Shown piece by piece: positions 1-13,864 of a stretch of 64,000 nt of DNA; position 1 is the first letter of the stretch, and every line of letters begins with the position of its first letter. The translations under genes and the position numbers were made by a program. The notes under the pieces were generated by a model. It was not told the DNA's origin. It was given only the letters and a program-made list of their open reading frames with translations, and made no database searches. Source of the DNA: Plectrocnemia conspersa (taxonomy: Eukaryota; Arthropoda; Insecta; Trichoptera; Polycentropodidae); the NCBI GenBank assembly GCA_009617715.1, contig VTFK01000294.1:744001-808000 (forward strand), written 5' to 3'.

Positions 1-2197
1 GTAACCGCCTCGTACGGCTGAGTGTAACACATTAAATGGGTTTAGATAACTCAATTAAGCGTGGCATTAAACGGCGGGAAGGGGTTTAGCGTCGGATTGC
101 GCTCGCCTTTGATGTGTTTCCTACCAAAGTCTACCTGTTTTCGCTTTGAAAACACATTTGAATAAACGTGCGAAGCTTTGATTGCATTTACGTGCTCAAA
201 GGGTAAACGTCCCATAAATCCGAGGGTCGGCTATAGACACCGTGTGTCCTCCTATTCCTAAATATAAGGAGGTTGACTCGTCGTGAAGTTGAAGAAAGAA
301 CCGGTCGTCGTAAAAATGGTCGGATCGTTAAAGTTTATGCGTTAATTCGGTAGCCGTTTTGTACACCTTTCGGCAGTTAAGAACTATCCATTTCAATTAG
401 TCGGATGTTTCGAATGTCGATACGGATAAAGCGGCGATAAACGTCTGCGGCTTCTCTATGCGCTAGGTGACCATGAATCCATTAGCATAAATAGCTTAAA
501 TAAAGTACAAGAATATAATACATAAAAATTTTAATTTATACCTTAAAATTTATCTTTGAAAAATCAGTTGATTTATTAGTTTCATATTAACAAACCAAAT
601 TATTCTTATATCTCTGATTATCATAAATAAAATATTTGTTATATAATATAGCTTTCAGTGTAAAATTTATTAACATTTTTATATGTATTTATATGCATTT
701 TAGAGACTTATATAAAATTTAAATTGCTTATTTGTATTTTTATTATGTATTTAATTTAATAAAATATATACAATGTGTTTTAATCCATCATTTTAATTCA
801 TAAAAATTAAATTTAAACTAATTATTTCATCAGAAGATAAATATAATTTTAATAATAAAGTGTTCTACCCATAATTCAGTCCCACAAATTCAATTTTCGA
901 CGGTCACCGCAGCCATAGCCCACCTGTGTAAGGAATGCGACGGCGACCACCGTCCAGGTCCAGAACCAGTTTCCCCAAAAAGTGCCCAGTATCGATCTGT
1001 GCGCCCCTCTGCCTCTGACTAATTCAAATTAAGCCACCTTATTGAGATCGTTAACTGTTCGCGGCGCAGTGCTTGTTCTTCTTCTCCTCTTTTCCTTCTC
1101 GGTCTTCTTTTTTTGCCGCACATTAAACCTGGAAGATTAAGCCATTAGCGCCGAAAAAGCCGCCGGCCGTAAAACGAATCAAGGGTACAAAAAAAAGGAA
1201 TCAACACGTCGATCGCCATGATAATTCACATGGTGGCTATTTTTAAACGATTTACTATATTATAATGTATGTTCATTCATATACATTAACCCATATGTAA
1301 TAATTATTAACCGCATACTTCGGATGTGCTAAAATGGCGTGCCAAAATCGATAAGGGATCGTTAGTCTAATATTGCGTGTTGTTAGTACATCAATGGGTA
1401 TGTCTATCTGGTTTTTTCATCGTAGTTTATCGCTTTAACCTTATTTCTATACTAGTATGTATTTATTTTTTATACTTGTAAATATTGACAGAACATAATT
1501 TGTGCATGAAATGGGTCAATGATTATTGCTTTCAGCCTTTCATTGCTTTACTTAAATTAATATAATATGTATTATTATAGTATACTTTTAATGTACACTT
1601 TTACATTAAAAAAAACTCATTTAATGCTTAATTTAAATACAATACTTTACATAACTAGATAATAGTAGTCCCAAAGTTTTAAATGTTAAAAAATTAAATT
1701 TGAAAAATCCTTATTGATGTTTAGTAGTTGTGCAAAACCATTCTAATGGGTGTGTAATATTTTAATTTATTTATTAAATATTTTACAGTCTCTACTGTTC
1801 TGAACTTAAGGTTAATGTGTTTATTATTAAATATTACAATTTAATAAAATTAATCTTGATTGATCATGTTATAAATTATTAAAATTGCGTTACAATTTTT
1901 TTGAAACTTATTATTGTATATGTTATGGTTTTATTTATTTTAAAATCGGAATAGCGTTGTCCGTAAACTCTAGACTGGTTATCCAGAGGTCACGGTTTTA
2001 AGATTCGGCTACAGCATCGAATTTAAATTTAAAAAAATGTATATATTAAAAAACAACAGCCTCATATTATGATTTATAATTAGTTAAATTGATCAACAAT
2101 TTCCACATCAAAAAGTCTATACACATTCACTGTAACATATGTAATATATATTTGATTTTCCCGAGGTTGGCCGCTTTTTAAGAATTCAGACGCATTC
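1..2197. other. Non-coding; CpG-richer blocks at 1-480 and 895-1230
   Basis: No supported gene. Two blocks, 1-480 and 895-1230, are clearly richer in G+C and CpG than their surroundings and lack long open frames. They look like candidate conserved regulatory DNA. The rest is AT-rich with no recognisable repeat. Confidence 0.4.
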
Positions 2198-2290
2198 GAA
2201 GATCGGTTTGAACTCTGGATTTCAAAACATGGTTAATGTGAAGAGGAAAGCGGCTGTTTTTTTCGGTGGCTGATCTTCTCTATTTATGAT
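2198..2290 (-). mobile_element. Probable LINE 3'-end fragment
   Basis: GTTTGAACTCTGG...AAGCGGCTG...GATCTTCTC here resembles 49366-49430, which is the reverse strand of a LINE reverse-transcriptase C-terminal region. The match is short and divergent. It abuts dispersed repeat B, so the two may be parts of one retroelement. Confidence 0.35.
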
Positions 2291-2400
2291 CGATTTAACT
2301 CGACTTAATGAGAGTTAGAATTTTAAAGTTTAATAACCCTAAGGGGTGTGACTTCGCAGCTAGTAAGATGCAGATGGAAACTAGTAAGAATTTATTCCTT

Positions 2401-2758
2401 TATATTACATATTGCGACAGACTATGATACGCCAGATCGTTATTTTCCGAGTGGTGGTAAAGAAGCTGGCGAAGGGACGATGTCAGTGAAAGATCCTCAG
2501 AATTCTGGTTGGTGTAGCAGCGACAGTATTGCGGATCTTTTTGTCTTTCGGTGATATATTGCTTCCCGTGACAATTTCGAAACAGAGAAATATTCGTGCA
2601 ATGTACTGGAGAATTCTTGCGTGTTATTTATGTGAAACCCTTTTTTCTAGTCATAACGAGGGTATTTGTATGGTCCCATCTTAGTTTATCTTAATTGATG
2701 AATGAATAATTTTTGGTCACAGTCATTATGCGAGTTTCAAAAATAAGATCCCCCACAG
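2401..2758. repeat. Dispersed repeat B, copy 1
   Basis: Aligns with 11315-11906 from TATATTACATATTGCGACAG to AAAATAnGATCCC. Conserved islands include AAGCTGGCGAAGGGA and GTTATTTATGTGAAACCC. This copy lacks about 240 bases present in the other between the GCGGAT/GCGGAG block and the TATATTG block. Small open frames on either strand differ between copies. It is probably a transposon relic of unknown class. Confidence 0.75.
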
Positions 2759-4740
2759 AATGATCTTTTGAAGTCGAAGATATCAAGTGGAAGTTATTGA
2801 AGATATTCTAATGAAAGTGAATTGCATATTAAAGTGACAGTATAAGCGCTATAAATAAGCTTGTATACACTTTGTTGGCCTTGGGAAGGGGAGCTAGAGC
2901 TTTTATTTTTCCACTCTCACCGTATTCACCAATTATTTAATCTTGAGTATAATTGGATTTGCTTAACTTAACTGTTTTTTTAAAAAACATTTGCTTTTAC
3001 GCGAACATTTTATCTAAACCGTTGTAGATTTGCCAGCCTCGCACTACTCATTTTGCATTTAACTTGTTTGTCAATGTAATATATTGTGTGTGAATGTGAA
3101 CTTTTGCTTTTAGCACATCCTTCTATTGTCACGTACGGTGTGTACTATTTGGAATAATAAAATGGCTTTATGTTTTAGATGTTTTTAATGCGTAATATCG
3201 CGGTCTTCACTTCATACCTGTCAATGCGCCCTAAACTTTTATTCATAAATAACACTTCTGCCAAAATTTGTTTAGAAAAATTGTCTTTTAAAAAAAACAG
3301 ACAAATTTCTATATCAACGTCTCGTATAACTACGTTATACTGACAATTAATAATATTGTTTCAAAATATCAGATGCTTAAGAACTTAAATAATTTATTGT
3401 TTTGTAAGATCAACTTTTTTTGTATCATCAATATCAAGTGTTGCCGTTATCATTTCAGTGTTGCTATACAATTTAAATTATACAACAATTAAAACAGCTT
3501 GCAATGATTAATTTTACTTATTTTAATAATAATAATAATTAAAAAAAACGATTTTTACCACTCCTTGTTATTATATTAATAATAAAATAAAACACCTTAA
3601 TCTATCTAGATGTCTAGAATGACCTGAAAATATACATATTTTATCAATGATTTTAATGTTAAATAAATTAATTTATAATGTTTTTGTTCATTAGTCTCTA
3701 AAAATATACATACTTAATAATTTAGTTTTATGTATACTGGCAAAATTTACGAAATACAACAATATTATTCATACGTTATATATTCAATTGAGCGGGTTAA
3801 AGCAATAAGTTAAATAATTTATTACCTATTAATATTTATAAATGCTACAACGTTTTTTAAATTCACATGATCGTCCTATATTTAAATTCTGATCCTCATA
3901 TATTTTTATTCTGACCGTATGATATTTATATTTTATCCATTTGATATTTATTCTGACCAGGCTGTTTGAATTTTGACCGATATTTTATTTTTATTCTGAC
4001 CCAAAATTGATTTATATTCTGACTATTTAATTTGTTGCCGTAGGTTATTACAAGTACAATTGTATTTTTAAACTGTTAATACAGATTTAGATTTAGAGTC
4101 CGCTTATACGGGTGACAAATTGATCTTGGAATGCTTAGCTTGAAATGAAAATATTTCTTTATTGATTTTACGTCATCACGATCAATTATTAACTCATAAT
4201 TTACAATTCAATATGGTTATTGTGAAAAACGTCACTGTGCGTGGCTAGAAATATTATTATAAAAACTATTATAATATAATCGCATTGTTCTTTATTTTTA
4301 GGATATCATAGCCTGTTTTATGAGGCAGATGAATTGATTTGTTATAATAACAATAAGCTTAGATAGTAAATAAAAATAAATACTTATTTATTTAGATCAT
4401 TTGTATATAAATTAAGCACCAAAATATTCAACAATGACAGTAATTACAGTGACCTCGATAAATTATTATTGCCTGAGAAAAAGTATTACTAGTGGTAGTC
4501 AACCGGAATTGGGATCATTATAATATTAATTATGATTATCAATCCGATTCACCAAGCACGATAGAATTTGTTTATGCTAGTTAGAATATACTTTGCTTTC
4601 TCAGCGTGCGTAATTGACCTCACAAGTAATAACGTAATACTAACAAGACCCCATGAGTTGTATAAATTTGCCTCACAAATAATTATTATTACCGTCATTT
4701 TACTGAGACGATTTTATAATATTTAATATCCAACCCAATC
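2759..4740. other. AT-rich DNA without a gene
   Basis: Apart from the minisatellite at 3872-4026, I see only low-complexity AT-rich sequence and short simple repeats such as (AAT)n near 3525. No protein motif was recognised in six frames. Confidence 0.4.
3872..4026. repeat. Degenerate minisatellite with TTTATTCTGACC core
   Basis: About six irregularly spaced copies of a core close to TTTATTCTGACC occur within 155 bases: AAATTCTGATCC, TTTATTCTGACC, ATATTTTATCC, TTTATTCTGACC, GAATTTTGACC, TTTATTCTGACC and a final ATATTCTGACT. Spacing is roughly 22-35 bases. It looks like an old tandem repeat or a clustered binding motif. Confidence 0.7.
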
Positions 4741-5300
4741 TTCAACAAACACACGGAAAGTATCAAGATGGGACATCATCAACGCCAAAAATCGTTTATT
4801 TTCACCCGTTTTTCATCCGGACAGTCCCTGGCCATAACCATCAAAGCGGTCGTGTGTTTTCTCTTCTGCTCGTCAATGGTGTGATATTTTAACACGTTTA
4901 TCGCCACTGCATAAACGAAGCGGATAATTTATTGGAGCGTATGTGTTTGCGGCCCAGGCCTAACTGGCCAATGGCCGCAATAGCCGCCGGCTCATTAGCA
5001 TAACACACCTCTGGCCGAGGAGCAATTAAGAGGCGAGCGAAGACAGAAGGAAGCATCGAAGGCGATATATTTCAATTCCAAACCGACAAGCCGACCAATG
5101 TTCGTTCGCATAATCGACCAGATTTTAATGAGAACACGTGGGTGGCTCTCGTAGTCCGGAGCCAATCCGGAGCTGTTCCGTCGTATACCGGGGCCAAAAT
5201 TGTAGACAGATATGCGCTAATCAAATTGTTGGATCGCTGTAGTGTTTTCATTGGCTAGATACGATCTGCGGTTTCCGGTCGATCGATCGCCTTTGATTAT
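4741..5300. promoter_or_regulatory. Candidate cis-regulatory island
   Basis: A block of balanced composition in AT-rich surroundings. The core near 4950-5040 contains GGCCCAGGCCTAACTGGCC, CCGCCGG and several TTAATG/CAATTAAGAG motifs. No open frame or splice pattern supports coding, and no repeat partner is seen here. This composition is typical of conserved non-coding elements near insect developmental genes; no alignment is available to prove it. Confidence 0.35.
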
Positions 5301-8300
5301 GAGATATTAATACAAAATAGAGTATATACTATCGTTGTGATTATTTTTTAATCTTGCACGATTATTATTTTTCGTAAAATGGTATAAATAAGGATTTCCT
5401 GTGTTTTAAAATAGCCTAATGAAATTTAGAATTTAAGATTGTCCGGATCTTGAGTGCTACATGTAGGTGTTGGATCGCGCGTGAGTTTGCTTTTTAAATT
5501 TTCAATTCCTATTTACATAAAGTTCGAGATTCTGTAAAAAAAATAAATTAAATCAATACTTGAGTGCATTTTTAAATTGATTTGGTTTATGTCAATGATG
5601 TTATAAATAAGAAAAATGTGGAGTCATCAAATAAAAGTAGAAAGAAATGACGTTCTTGGTAAAGAAACAGTGAAATCTTGACGCTCTTTGGGTCCCAAAA
5701 ATAGAGAACAGTTGCAAAACTTATATGACGTTTAATTCAAGAGACGTGTTCTTCAAACCTGAATTTTTATTTTACGTTAATTTTTTTACGTTCAATAAAA
5801 ATTCAGGGTGCTATTTTTAAATTTGCTAATATGTTCAGGAGCACCTATTTTTGCCATTAGTCATTTAAATATTATTTAAATAAATTAAAGTGTTTTTCAA
5901 CCTTAAATTATACAAATAAAAATATTACAAGGCTCGAAGGTTCATGACACCTTTAGTTGCGCAATGCAAATTGGCGATTTTCTTCCTGACTTCAGTCAAA
6001 GAGTTAAAGGTACAAAATTTTTTTTTATTTTTTTGGATTTTTTTTATTTTTTTCATTTAGTACATTAAGGGGGAATGACTAATATTTTTCTGTTTTTTAA
6101 AATAATATGGTGTTTTTTAAATTTTTAATTATCGATTTAAATCCTAAAATTTTAAAATACACTAAAATCCAATGATCTATATGTATACTCTATTTGCGTT
6201 AACACAGTCAGTTAGAGAGCCATCCATTTCATCATTATTCATAATTAAGAAAGAAATGGCAAGCTTGGGTTTAAGCTCCTACTATTAGTTGTAAAGCACA
6301 CGATATGGATATACGTTCGATATACTAATCATTAATTCAAGAATAGTGTTTTTCGAACAGCTGTAAAATGTTTCCATTTTTAAACTGAGAGTGAATGAAA
6401 AAAAAATGTTTTTTCCTGTCATTCAACTGCTGAGATTACTAGCAAAAATCGTTCTTTAATGAGAGATACATATAACTCTTTGAATATGTTTTATTAATGG
6501 TGTAATTATTTACTTTTTATTTATAGCAATTAGCCTTAACTATTGCTTAAAATATTTCTAGTAATAAATACATGAATATATATTCTTGTGTAAATATTTA
6601 ATGATAACCTTAATTCAATACGTTTGCTTCTAATAAAATATGTTAATTGGAGTAAATATAAATTATCAGTTAAGTAATTTGTTTTATCATTAAATAATTA
6701 ACTCTTTCCGTTCATTGATAAAATACTTAAAATATTTCAATGATAACGAATGTGAAGTGGACAAATTTATGGTCTCTCCCACGGATTCTTCTCATACTCG
6801 TAATGGAATCGTTTAAATTGTTTTATTTTAACTGATAAATGATTTACACACACGCTAATATAAACACTGCAATAAATGTCCACGTTGACCTTTTCAATAG
6901 GTTCGTGTTCTTTCCATCGTTGCTTTATTACTCTGAAGTGTATATGAGCCGTCAGGAACTGAAAGATTTAACTACACCGGATCGGAGATTGAATTGATGC
7001 TCTGAGGATAGATTTAAAAGCGAGATAACATTCTAGTTTCGATTTTATTGGACCGACGTCGTTGAAGAATTGAGCAATAAAACTAATGGTCAATGAATAA
7101 CTAATCCTATAGTATCAACAAGCCATTCGATATTCGATATTATCGTTTGGAATTACTCGTTAATGAAACTCACTATTGCGGTGCTAATGATGTGTAATTA
7201 AGATATTTTAAATATATAATAAAAACAAGCAATTAAATAAGTGTCAAAATAAAATGTAAATTTAGCTACTTGTGAGAGCTTCGAAAAGACTCGTTCTGAG
7301 TCGTAAAAGTCTAAGCAGCTATATTTTTTAGTCAAGTCGGAAACGTCATAATAGTTCTCAACTAGTATAAATAATTAGGGTGACCATATATCATGACTTC
7401 AAAAGTTTAAAACGTTGAAAGATTATACGTTAGCTTCGTATTATTTTCATATACTTAAATGCTTGAATACGTGAGTTTTTTGGCAACCGAATTAGGTGTA
7501 ATAGTTTATCGTGACCTTATTTTTGTTAAGATATATGGATATGATTCAAAGGTGACATATATGTATGTGTATAACGGTACTTAGTAAATGTTCCGAACAC
7601 TATTCTTGTTTACAAATGATCGCTGGCAAATATTCAACGTAATCGCCGGTCAAAGCTGGCTATCGTCACGAAAACATTCAACTTTCTTTCGACAACAACC
7701 AAAGCTCAATGGTTGGTCGTTAAAAAGACTAAAGATCATAACGAGCACATCAAAAGGCTAGCTATGGAAATGTTAGTAGATTACTTTCACTCTGGCTCTT
7801 ATTAAGCAAATATATATCAAGATCTGCTAATAAGCATTGTTGTTGCAGACTATATCGATTGATTGATATATAATAGAAAGTATACTTTTAAATATTGTAT
7901 TATTTTACGCATTATTATTTGGTTTCAACATTATTAAACCTATAATATATCGTACGAATAATTACTAACTTACTACGACAATTTATACGCGTGTATTTAT
8001 TACATATAAACGTTAGCTATTGTTGCTCTTTATAATTTTAATTTATTATTTCATTATATAATTAAAACTTTATTAAAATTAAAAATATTTTTCAGTCATT
8101 TATATTGTGAGGTTTCAACCACTTGCACATTTTTTTATAATTAATAGATTATTCTATTGATCACTTTTAACGAACGAAAACGCGTCTCGTAATAAGAGCC
8201 ATTAATACCACCTAAATAATTACTCTTTGTTTGGAAAGGATGCGCCCTAGACAATGCATTTTACCTTGCGCATCATACTATTGTTCTTCTACCCTTTGGT

Positions 8301-8715
8301 TACCGATCTCTGGAGAGGCCATGTAGACCGCTTTCCACACGTGCTAATAACGTTTCTTGGAGCTAAATATTCAATTGCTTACATATATTTCTAATACATA
8401 TATTTGGTCTTAAAACCCAAAAATATCTATACTAATTTATTAATATTTAAAAAATATATAATTTTGAATACGATACTTTATTGAAAACAACGTAAAAATA
8501 ACTAAATTTGAGGTAAATTTTTCTCAATAATGGATTTTATGGTAAAAATATTATACAATTTAAATGAGCGAAACAACATTTATGTCATCTGTTTAAGATC
8601 ACTAGAACCATTAAAATACTATTTTCACATCAAAAACTCGTGAATTTCATCTCTCTCCTGAAATACGTCCATTCTAAATCAAGTCTCATAAACGAGTCCG
8701 TATATAATAGTTTTA
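5301..8715. other. AT-rich DNA; diverged repeat near 5685-5750
   Basis: Nothing coding is supported. TTGGGTCCCAAAAATAGAGA at about 5689 recurs as TTGGGTCCCGAAAATAGAGA near 44694 with loosely similar flanks, suggesting an old dispersed repeat. TTACTCTGAAGTGTATATGAG near 6929 resembles TGCTCTGAAGTGTATAGATGAG near 10573. The rest is low complexity. Confidence 0.35.
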
Positions 8716-9130
8716 TGGTCTCTAACACGCGGTTTCGCAACTATTCGGCATAATCCAACAGCCGGTCAATCAATTAGTCCCCGAATAGTCGGGATTCCGG
8801 TCATCTGTGTCTTTTTTCCTGGTGCGAAATTATGCGGCCGGCTTCTCAGTCAACACTTTCCAAGTCTCCAAGATGAATGCGCGTCGTCTGCGATCTCGGA
8901 ATCCAAATCATCTGGACCATTTGACTCGGGCCACCAGCCATAGGTCGGTTCATCTCATGGCTAATTGATTGTTACGGTCCTCGCGTACCGGAGAACCGTT
9001 TTGGACTTGGCCAGAACTCTTTCTTTGGGACAATGATGGCAGTGTGCCAATTTGCTCACTCTCGGATCATCTTGTCGTCTGCTTTATTTAACATTTCTTT
9101 AAGGAGATTATAGGCGAGCCGAGAATCGGC
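8716..9130. promoter_or_regulatory. Candidate cis-regulatory island
   Basis: GC- and CpG-richer block, for example ATGCGGCCGGCTTCTCAG near 8832 and CGCGTACCGGAGAACCG near 8981, with CAATTAGTC and CTAATTGATTG homeodomain-type cores. All frames contain stops, and no domain was recognised. Inferred to be regulatory from composition and context only. Confidence 0.35.
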
Positions 9131-10080
9131 GAGGAATTTGTAACGGTGATTATTTTTAAAATGCTTATCGTCGTAATGCGACTGCAATCGAATCAAGTTT
9201 TATTGTTATATAAATTGGATAAAAAAACATTAAATGAGCAATGGGATTGTATAAATATATATTCTTAAAGATTTTTATTAAATAGTAAATATATATTTTA
9301 ATTTTGCGGCAAAATATATATTCAAGCTCTTGTATGTACATCTTACATTGAAATATATATAAGCAACTATTTCATAGGTTTTTAAATATACATAAAAAAT
9401 AGACTGTAAAACTTCATGATATAATATTAAAATTGAAAAGAAAATACATAAATTATTACTTGATTTTTATCCACATGTTTTACATTTTAGATATGATACA
9501 TTACGAGGTATTGGATTAAGTGAATATGATATCATCCAGTTACTTTGAATCATTATATATGTACATATATTAATTGTGTTTATAGTAGAACTAATTCAAA
9601 CAACTTTACGAAAACAAATCGGCTTGTGTACTTGTAACATATTTGCTACAATTAATATTCATGATTAGTATTCCAGAAAAGCCAACGTGAATTTAGTTTA
9701 GTTTGCGTACTGGAGTTCTTAATGCAGTTGTGATAGTTATTACCTCATTAAACTCAATTTTAACACATGCATACTAAGTGTATCTTCTCGAGAATTATTA
9801 ATTAAATATCAAGAATTCCTCAAAAATTATTTTTATTTGCTCTGGTTAATTGCAGATGTGGATGTTTGTGAGCCAATTGCATCGCTCTTTTCAAACACTC
9901 ACTTCGGCAATTGTTAATTAAAGTTATAAAAACAATAGTATTTGCGCAGAGTAGAATGTATTGTCGATCACCTATCTTTCTGAGCCAAGAGTTTTTTCAA
10001 GGTCTGTGAAATATTTCCAATTATTACAACAATGATTTACTCATGAAATCTAGTTTTCATTGGTGTAAAAAATACTGTGT
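9131..10080. other. AT-rich DNA without a gene
   Basis: Low-complexity AT-rich sequence. No repeat partner, splice-bounded open frame or RNA gene was recognised. Confidence 0.35.
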
Positions 10081-10129
10081 GTGGCTTTAATTTTTTTTTG
10101 TTTGTTCAAAATGGTCGTAAGAATGACCT

Positions 10130-10260
10130 CTAAATTATAACAAATTGTGCAGGTGGTTGCAACCCCCACAATTTTAATCACGATATCTGTTATGAAAATC
10201 AGTTTTATAGTGGCGCTTTGAAACGTCTGTAAGCAGTTTAATATTTAATTCCAAGAAACG
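10130..10260 (+). mobile_element. LINE endonuclease-domain fragment
   Basis: Around 10147-10235, frames with small shifts read N-C-(R/A)-G...H-N-F...C-Y-E-N followed by an I-V-A-L-(x)-(E)-T-x-L-like stretch. These are the usual starts of the apurinic-type endonuclease domain (NCRGLRTK...HNF...DIIALTETWL) of Jockey/CR1-like non-LTR retrotransposons. TGCAGGTGGTTGCAACCCCC matches GTGCAGGTGATTAAAATCCTCC at about 50409, the start of the longer LINE relic there. The copy is decayed, and the call rests on partial motifs. Confidence 0.4.
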
Positions 10261-11314
10261 TTCTATCATGTTTAGTGAACGGTCGCCGCATTTTATTGAA
10301 CACAGTTGTTTTTCTAGTGCATTTAAAACTATTTTTACAAACTGTTATTAAGACTGTGATTAGTTTGTACCTATTAACACGCTTGTAATTAACTAAGCTT
10401 TAAGAAGTTGTTAAATTGATCATCTATAAAGCAAAAAATATTATCTCGAATCGCTAAAAAGTTTATTTTCTAGCTTATAAAATGTTTACGTTTAGAACTT
10501 AAAAGCTACATTGTAGATTGAATAAGATTAAATATATACAAGGTGACTACATGTGCCATAATGAGTTTTAACTGTTGCTCTGAAGTGTATAGATGAGTCA
10601 CGCGTATCTGCGTTTATTCTGCGACACTCGTAAAGGTGGTGCATAGTGGGTCTTTATTGCCGTCGTTCTAATATCCCTAGCTCGTTTTAATTGATTCGAG
10701 TCACTTAACTTAGATCCGTCGTGAGACAGGGATATGCGATGGTATTTTAGGTTTATGGCCAGCCCACGGTCGCTGAGCGTAAGTGCCGCACGAATTCCTC
10801 GATAGATTGGTCCATAGCCCACATTTCTCATTCGTTATGCGAGAGACAATTAATGAAATGCAAGTGACCAAATTGGATAATTTATATTGCCCGCTAGAGA
10901 CAATGTTTACATTCCTTCAAACAATACTTTGCACCTATTCAAGAAATCCATTCATTATATTTAAAGATACTAGATACGAAATTAATAGTTTCAGAATAAT
11001 TTGACTCAGCAGAAAAAAAATATTTATCATGAAACTTCAACAGTGGTCGATGACAATTTATTTGTCTTAAAAAAATAATTAAACACTTAATGTTTAGATG
11101 TTTTTTTTAGTTTTTTTTTACTATCGTATGTAAATAGTTTCAAATTACTTGGATATACATATGTACATGCATACATACATTAAAAAGAAACAGCATTATT
11201 ATAATAACACCACACAATAAATAAATGTGTAATGGACGTTAAATAACTTATTTAACAAATTCGGGCTTCTTACCCAAAAGAGTTAGAAACCCGAATATGA
11301 GAATTTTATTAAAT
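10261..11314. other. Non-coding; GC-richer patch at 10560-10850
   Basis: The patch at 10560-10850 keeps a 77-codon open frame on the minus strand (10598-10831) with no recognisable domain. It may be more of the neighbouring LINE relic or unrelated unique DNA. The rest is AT-rich. Confidence 0.3.
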
Positions 11315-11906
11315 TATATTACATATTGCGACAGACTATGATGGGCGAGATCGTTATTCTTTGAGTGGTGGTGGAGAAGCTGGCGAAGGGATGATGTCGG
11401 TGGAAGATCCTCAGAGGTCTTGTAGGTGGCGTGGCAGCGATAGTTTAGCGGAGGTTGATCCCCCTCTGCTACGGTACTCGTATGTTGTAGTTGATCCCTT
11501 TGGTGCTTATGTTATCCGCGGGCGAAGTCTATCAGGTGACTTATGTATACAAGGCTGCAAAGCTTGCTCATCAATCACAATCATGCAACGATCATCCAAC
11601 CAATTGCTGCACTCGCTTCAAAGAAAACTAAATAAGTATACGACTTTATAAAGTGATATTTGCTTGATGGATATCTCCGAGGTCGAAGAATTGTGTAACG
11701 GAATGTCTTCCGGTTATATATTGTTAACCGTGACCGTTTTGTAACAAAGAAATATTCATTCAATGCACTGGATAATCTTTTCGTGTTATTTATGTGAAAC
11801 CCTTTTTTCTGGTCTTAACGAGGGCTTTGTTTAAATTATTCTCATTGATAAATGATTATTTTTGGTCACAGTAATTTCACGAATTTCAAAAATAGGATCC
11901 CATACA
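11315..11906. repeat. Dispersed repeat B, copy 2 (longer)
   Basis: The fuller copy of the repeat at 2401-2758. The extra part, roughly 11455-11695, may belong to the ancestral element or be an insertion. A 96-codon open frame at 11361-11651 (+) runs across the junction but shows no recognisable domain and is broken in the shorter copy, so I do not call it a gene. Confidence 0.75.
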
Positions 11907-13860
11907 AACTTGGCTTTGTGTTAATTGTTACAATATACGATACTATGATTTTTTTTAATTTTTAAATATAAATTAGTAGAATAATGTCGTTCGGATGCAA
12001 CACAACCAAAAAAATTGCTCCTGTCGGTCTGCTATAAAAATAATATTCTTTTGAAATATTAATGCTATTGTTAAGTTTGTTATTTTGTTATTGTACTACG
12101 TATTTTACTTCTGCATAGTACCGGCATTGTTAATATCGCAAATATTACAAAGATCTGTAACAATGAACGCAGTTTCTTAGAAACACTGAAACTATGAACA
12201 ATATAGTATTTTTGCTTGAATTATCAATTACTCAATTATCTATACAAATATTTTGTACATATTCAATAAGTTCAAGCTACCATTTAAATCGGTTAGTATT
12301 TGCATATTTATGATGTAACGATTGTTCGAAACACTTATCCGGTATTGGAGTAATTGAAATAACTGGTATGTGATTATTTATGCGCGTGTTAAATTGAAAT
12401 GTAATACCTGTAAGTTTTCGTTAAATATTATCATTATGCCATCGTTACACAGGCGAAGAGAATCCAATTATAATACATTCTTTATATAATAATGTACGTT
12501 TTAAATAATAATCTTATTAAATTCGATATACAAATACCGTTATGTCCTTGAAAGACTTTATTTTGCAGAATGGTTTTGATCATTTGATTGAATAATTTTA
12601 GGATTGATATCTTTCAAAGCAATTATTTAAAGAGTGCTGAATGTCTTTAAAGTTTAATATATTGCATGTTTATTTATAAACTTATGATCTCAAGTACAAT
12701 AGAATTTGTAGCGTTGATTACATTCAACATCAGCAATGTAACATTGTAAGCGCAATATTAAATTAGAACGTGCATTATTCTCAAGCTCGAGGTTTTATTG
12801 GCGATTGTAAGATTTCACATTTAGCAGTTCATTAAACAAGCATATAAAACTATTTATAATGAGATTTTCTAATATAAATATAAACATTAAGTAGTAACTA
12901 CGCTATATAACGCCGAATCGTGAGAGAAAGCTACAAATAATATCTAGCACATTACTGAAAATAAATTAACACTAGAAAATCAGCAACTTTTGATTTGTAG
13001 GAAAACTTTATAGCTCATCTCCCGTGGTCGTTAATGTCAATTACAAGAGGAATCGCAACTCGACAGAAAGAGATTAAATCATCGTCACTTATTTTACGCT
13101 AATGATATAGCCGTAGGGCGATCAACTCATGGTGTGGATAATATTTATCAGATATGGCTATGTCTCAACCCTTTGACGACAACCAAACTTTACATATCTG
13201 CTCTGGTCATAATGTAAAATTATAATTTAACTTGTTTTCCTATATATTATTCTTAATTTTATCTACATCAAAAAATTTCAAGTAAAACTATAATATATAT
13301 TCAATTAGTACGAACAATAGAGAAAGCAATTACGCACATAACTGTATCATATAGCGCGACGGATAAATCAGATCCATTAATCAAACCACCTTTTCATTTA
13401 ATAATTAAACGTCTTCATGGAAGGATTAAATGGGCAGGACTAAAAACGCTCGATAAGTCTCCAAATATAATGCTGTTAAATCATACACCTTGTTAAAAAA
13501 AAGTCAGTGGGTATGTGATATATTATACAAAGATAGGTTTTAAATTGATGATGAAAAAATGGGCGATTTCGTTTAAAAAGGAAACCGCCATGAGAAATCC
13601 TTTTTGTAGATAAAATCAAAGCACCTACAATGAATCATAAATATCCGTTGCAAACGCCTAAATAAATGATATCACGTGTTTTTTTAATTGACATTATAAT
13701 TTTTTTTAGCGGTTAACGAAAAGCTGTATTAAATAAACTAATCAACGCCCACTTTTTTATAGGAACATAAAACAAAATATCTTATAATCATTGCTATAAA
13801 TATGGAAACGCAAGCAAATAACAATCACTTCCTTAGACACTTTCCTGACATTCATTCTTA
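11907..13860. other. AT-rich DNA without a gene
   Basis: No open frame with recognisable content and no clear repeats. Stretches near 13015-13160 have more even composition but no other signal. Confidence 0.35.
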
Positions 13861-13864
13861 AACA

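Noticed and set aside
7378..7392. AGGGTGACCATA near 7379 as an end of the inner MITE family
   Set aside because: The match is short and no inverted partner lies nearby.
11361..11651. 96-codon frame in repeat B
   Set aside because: It crosses the junction of a large indel and is broken in the other copy; no domain.
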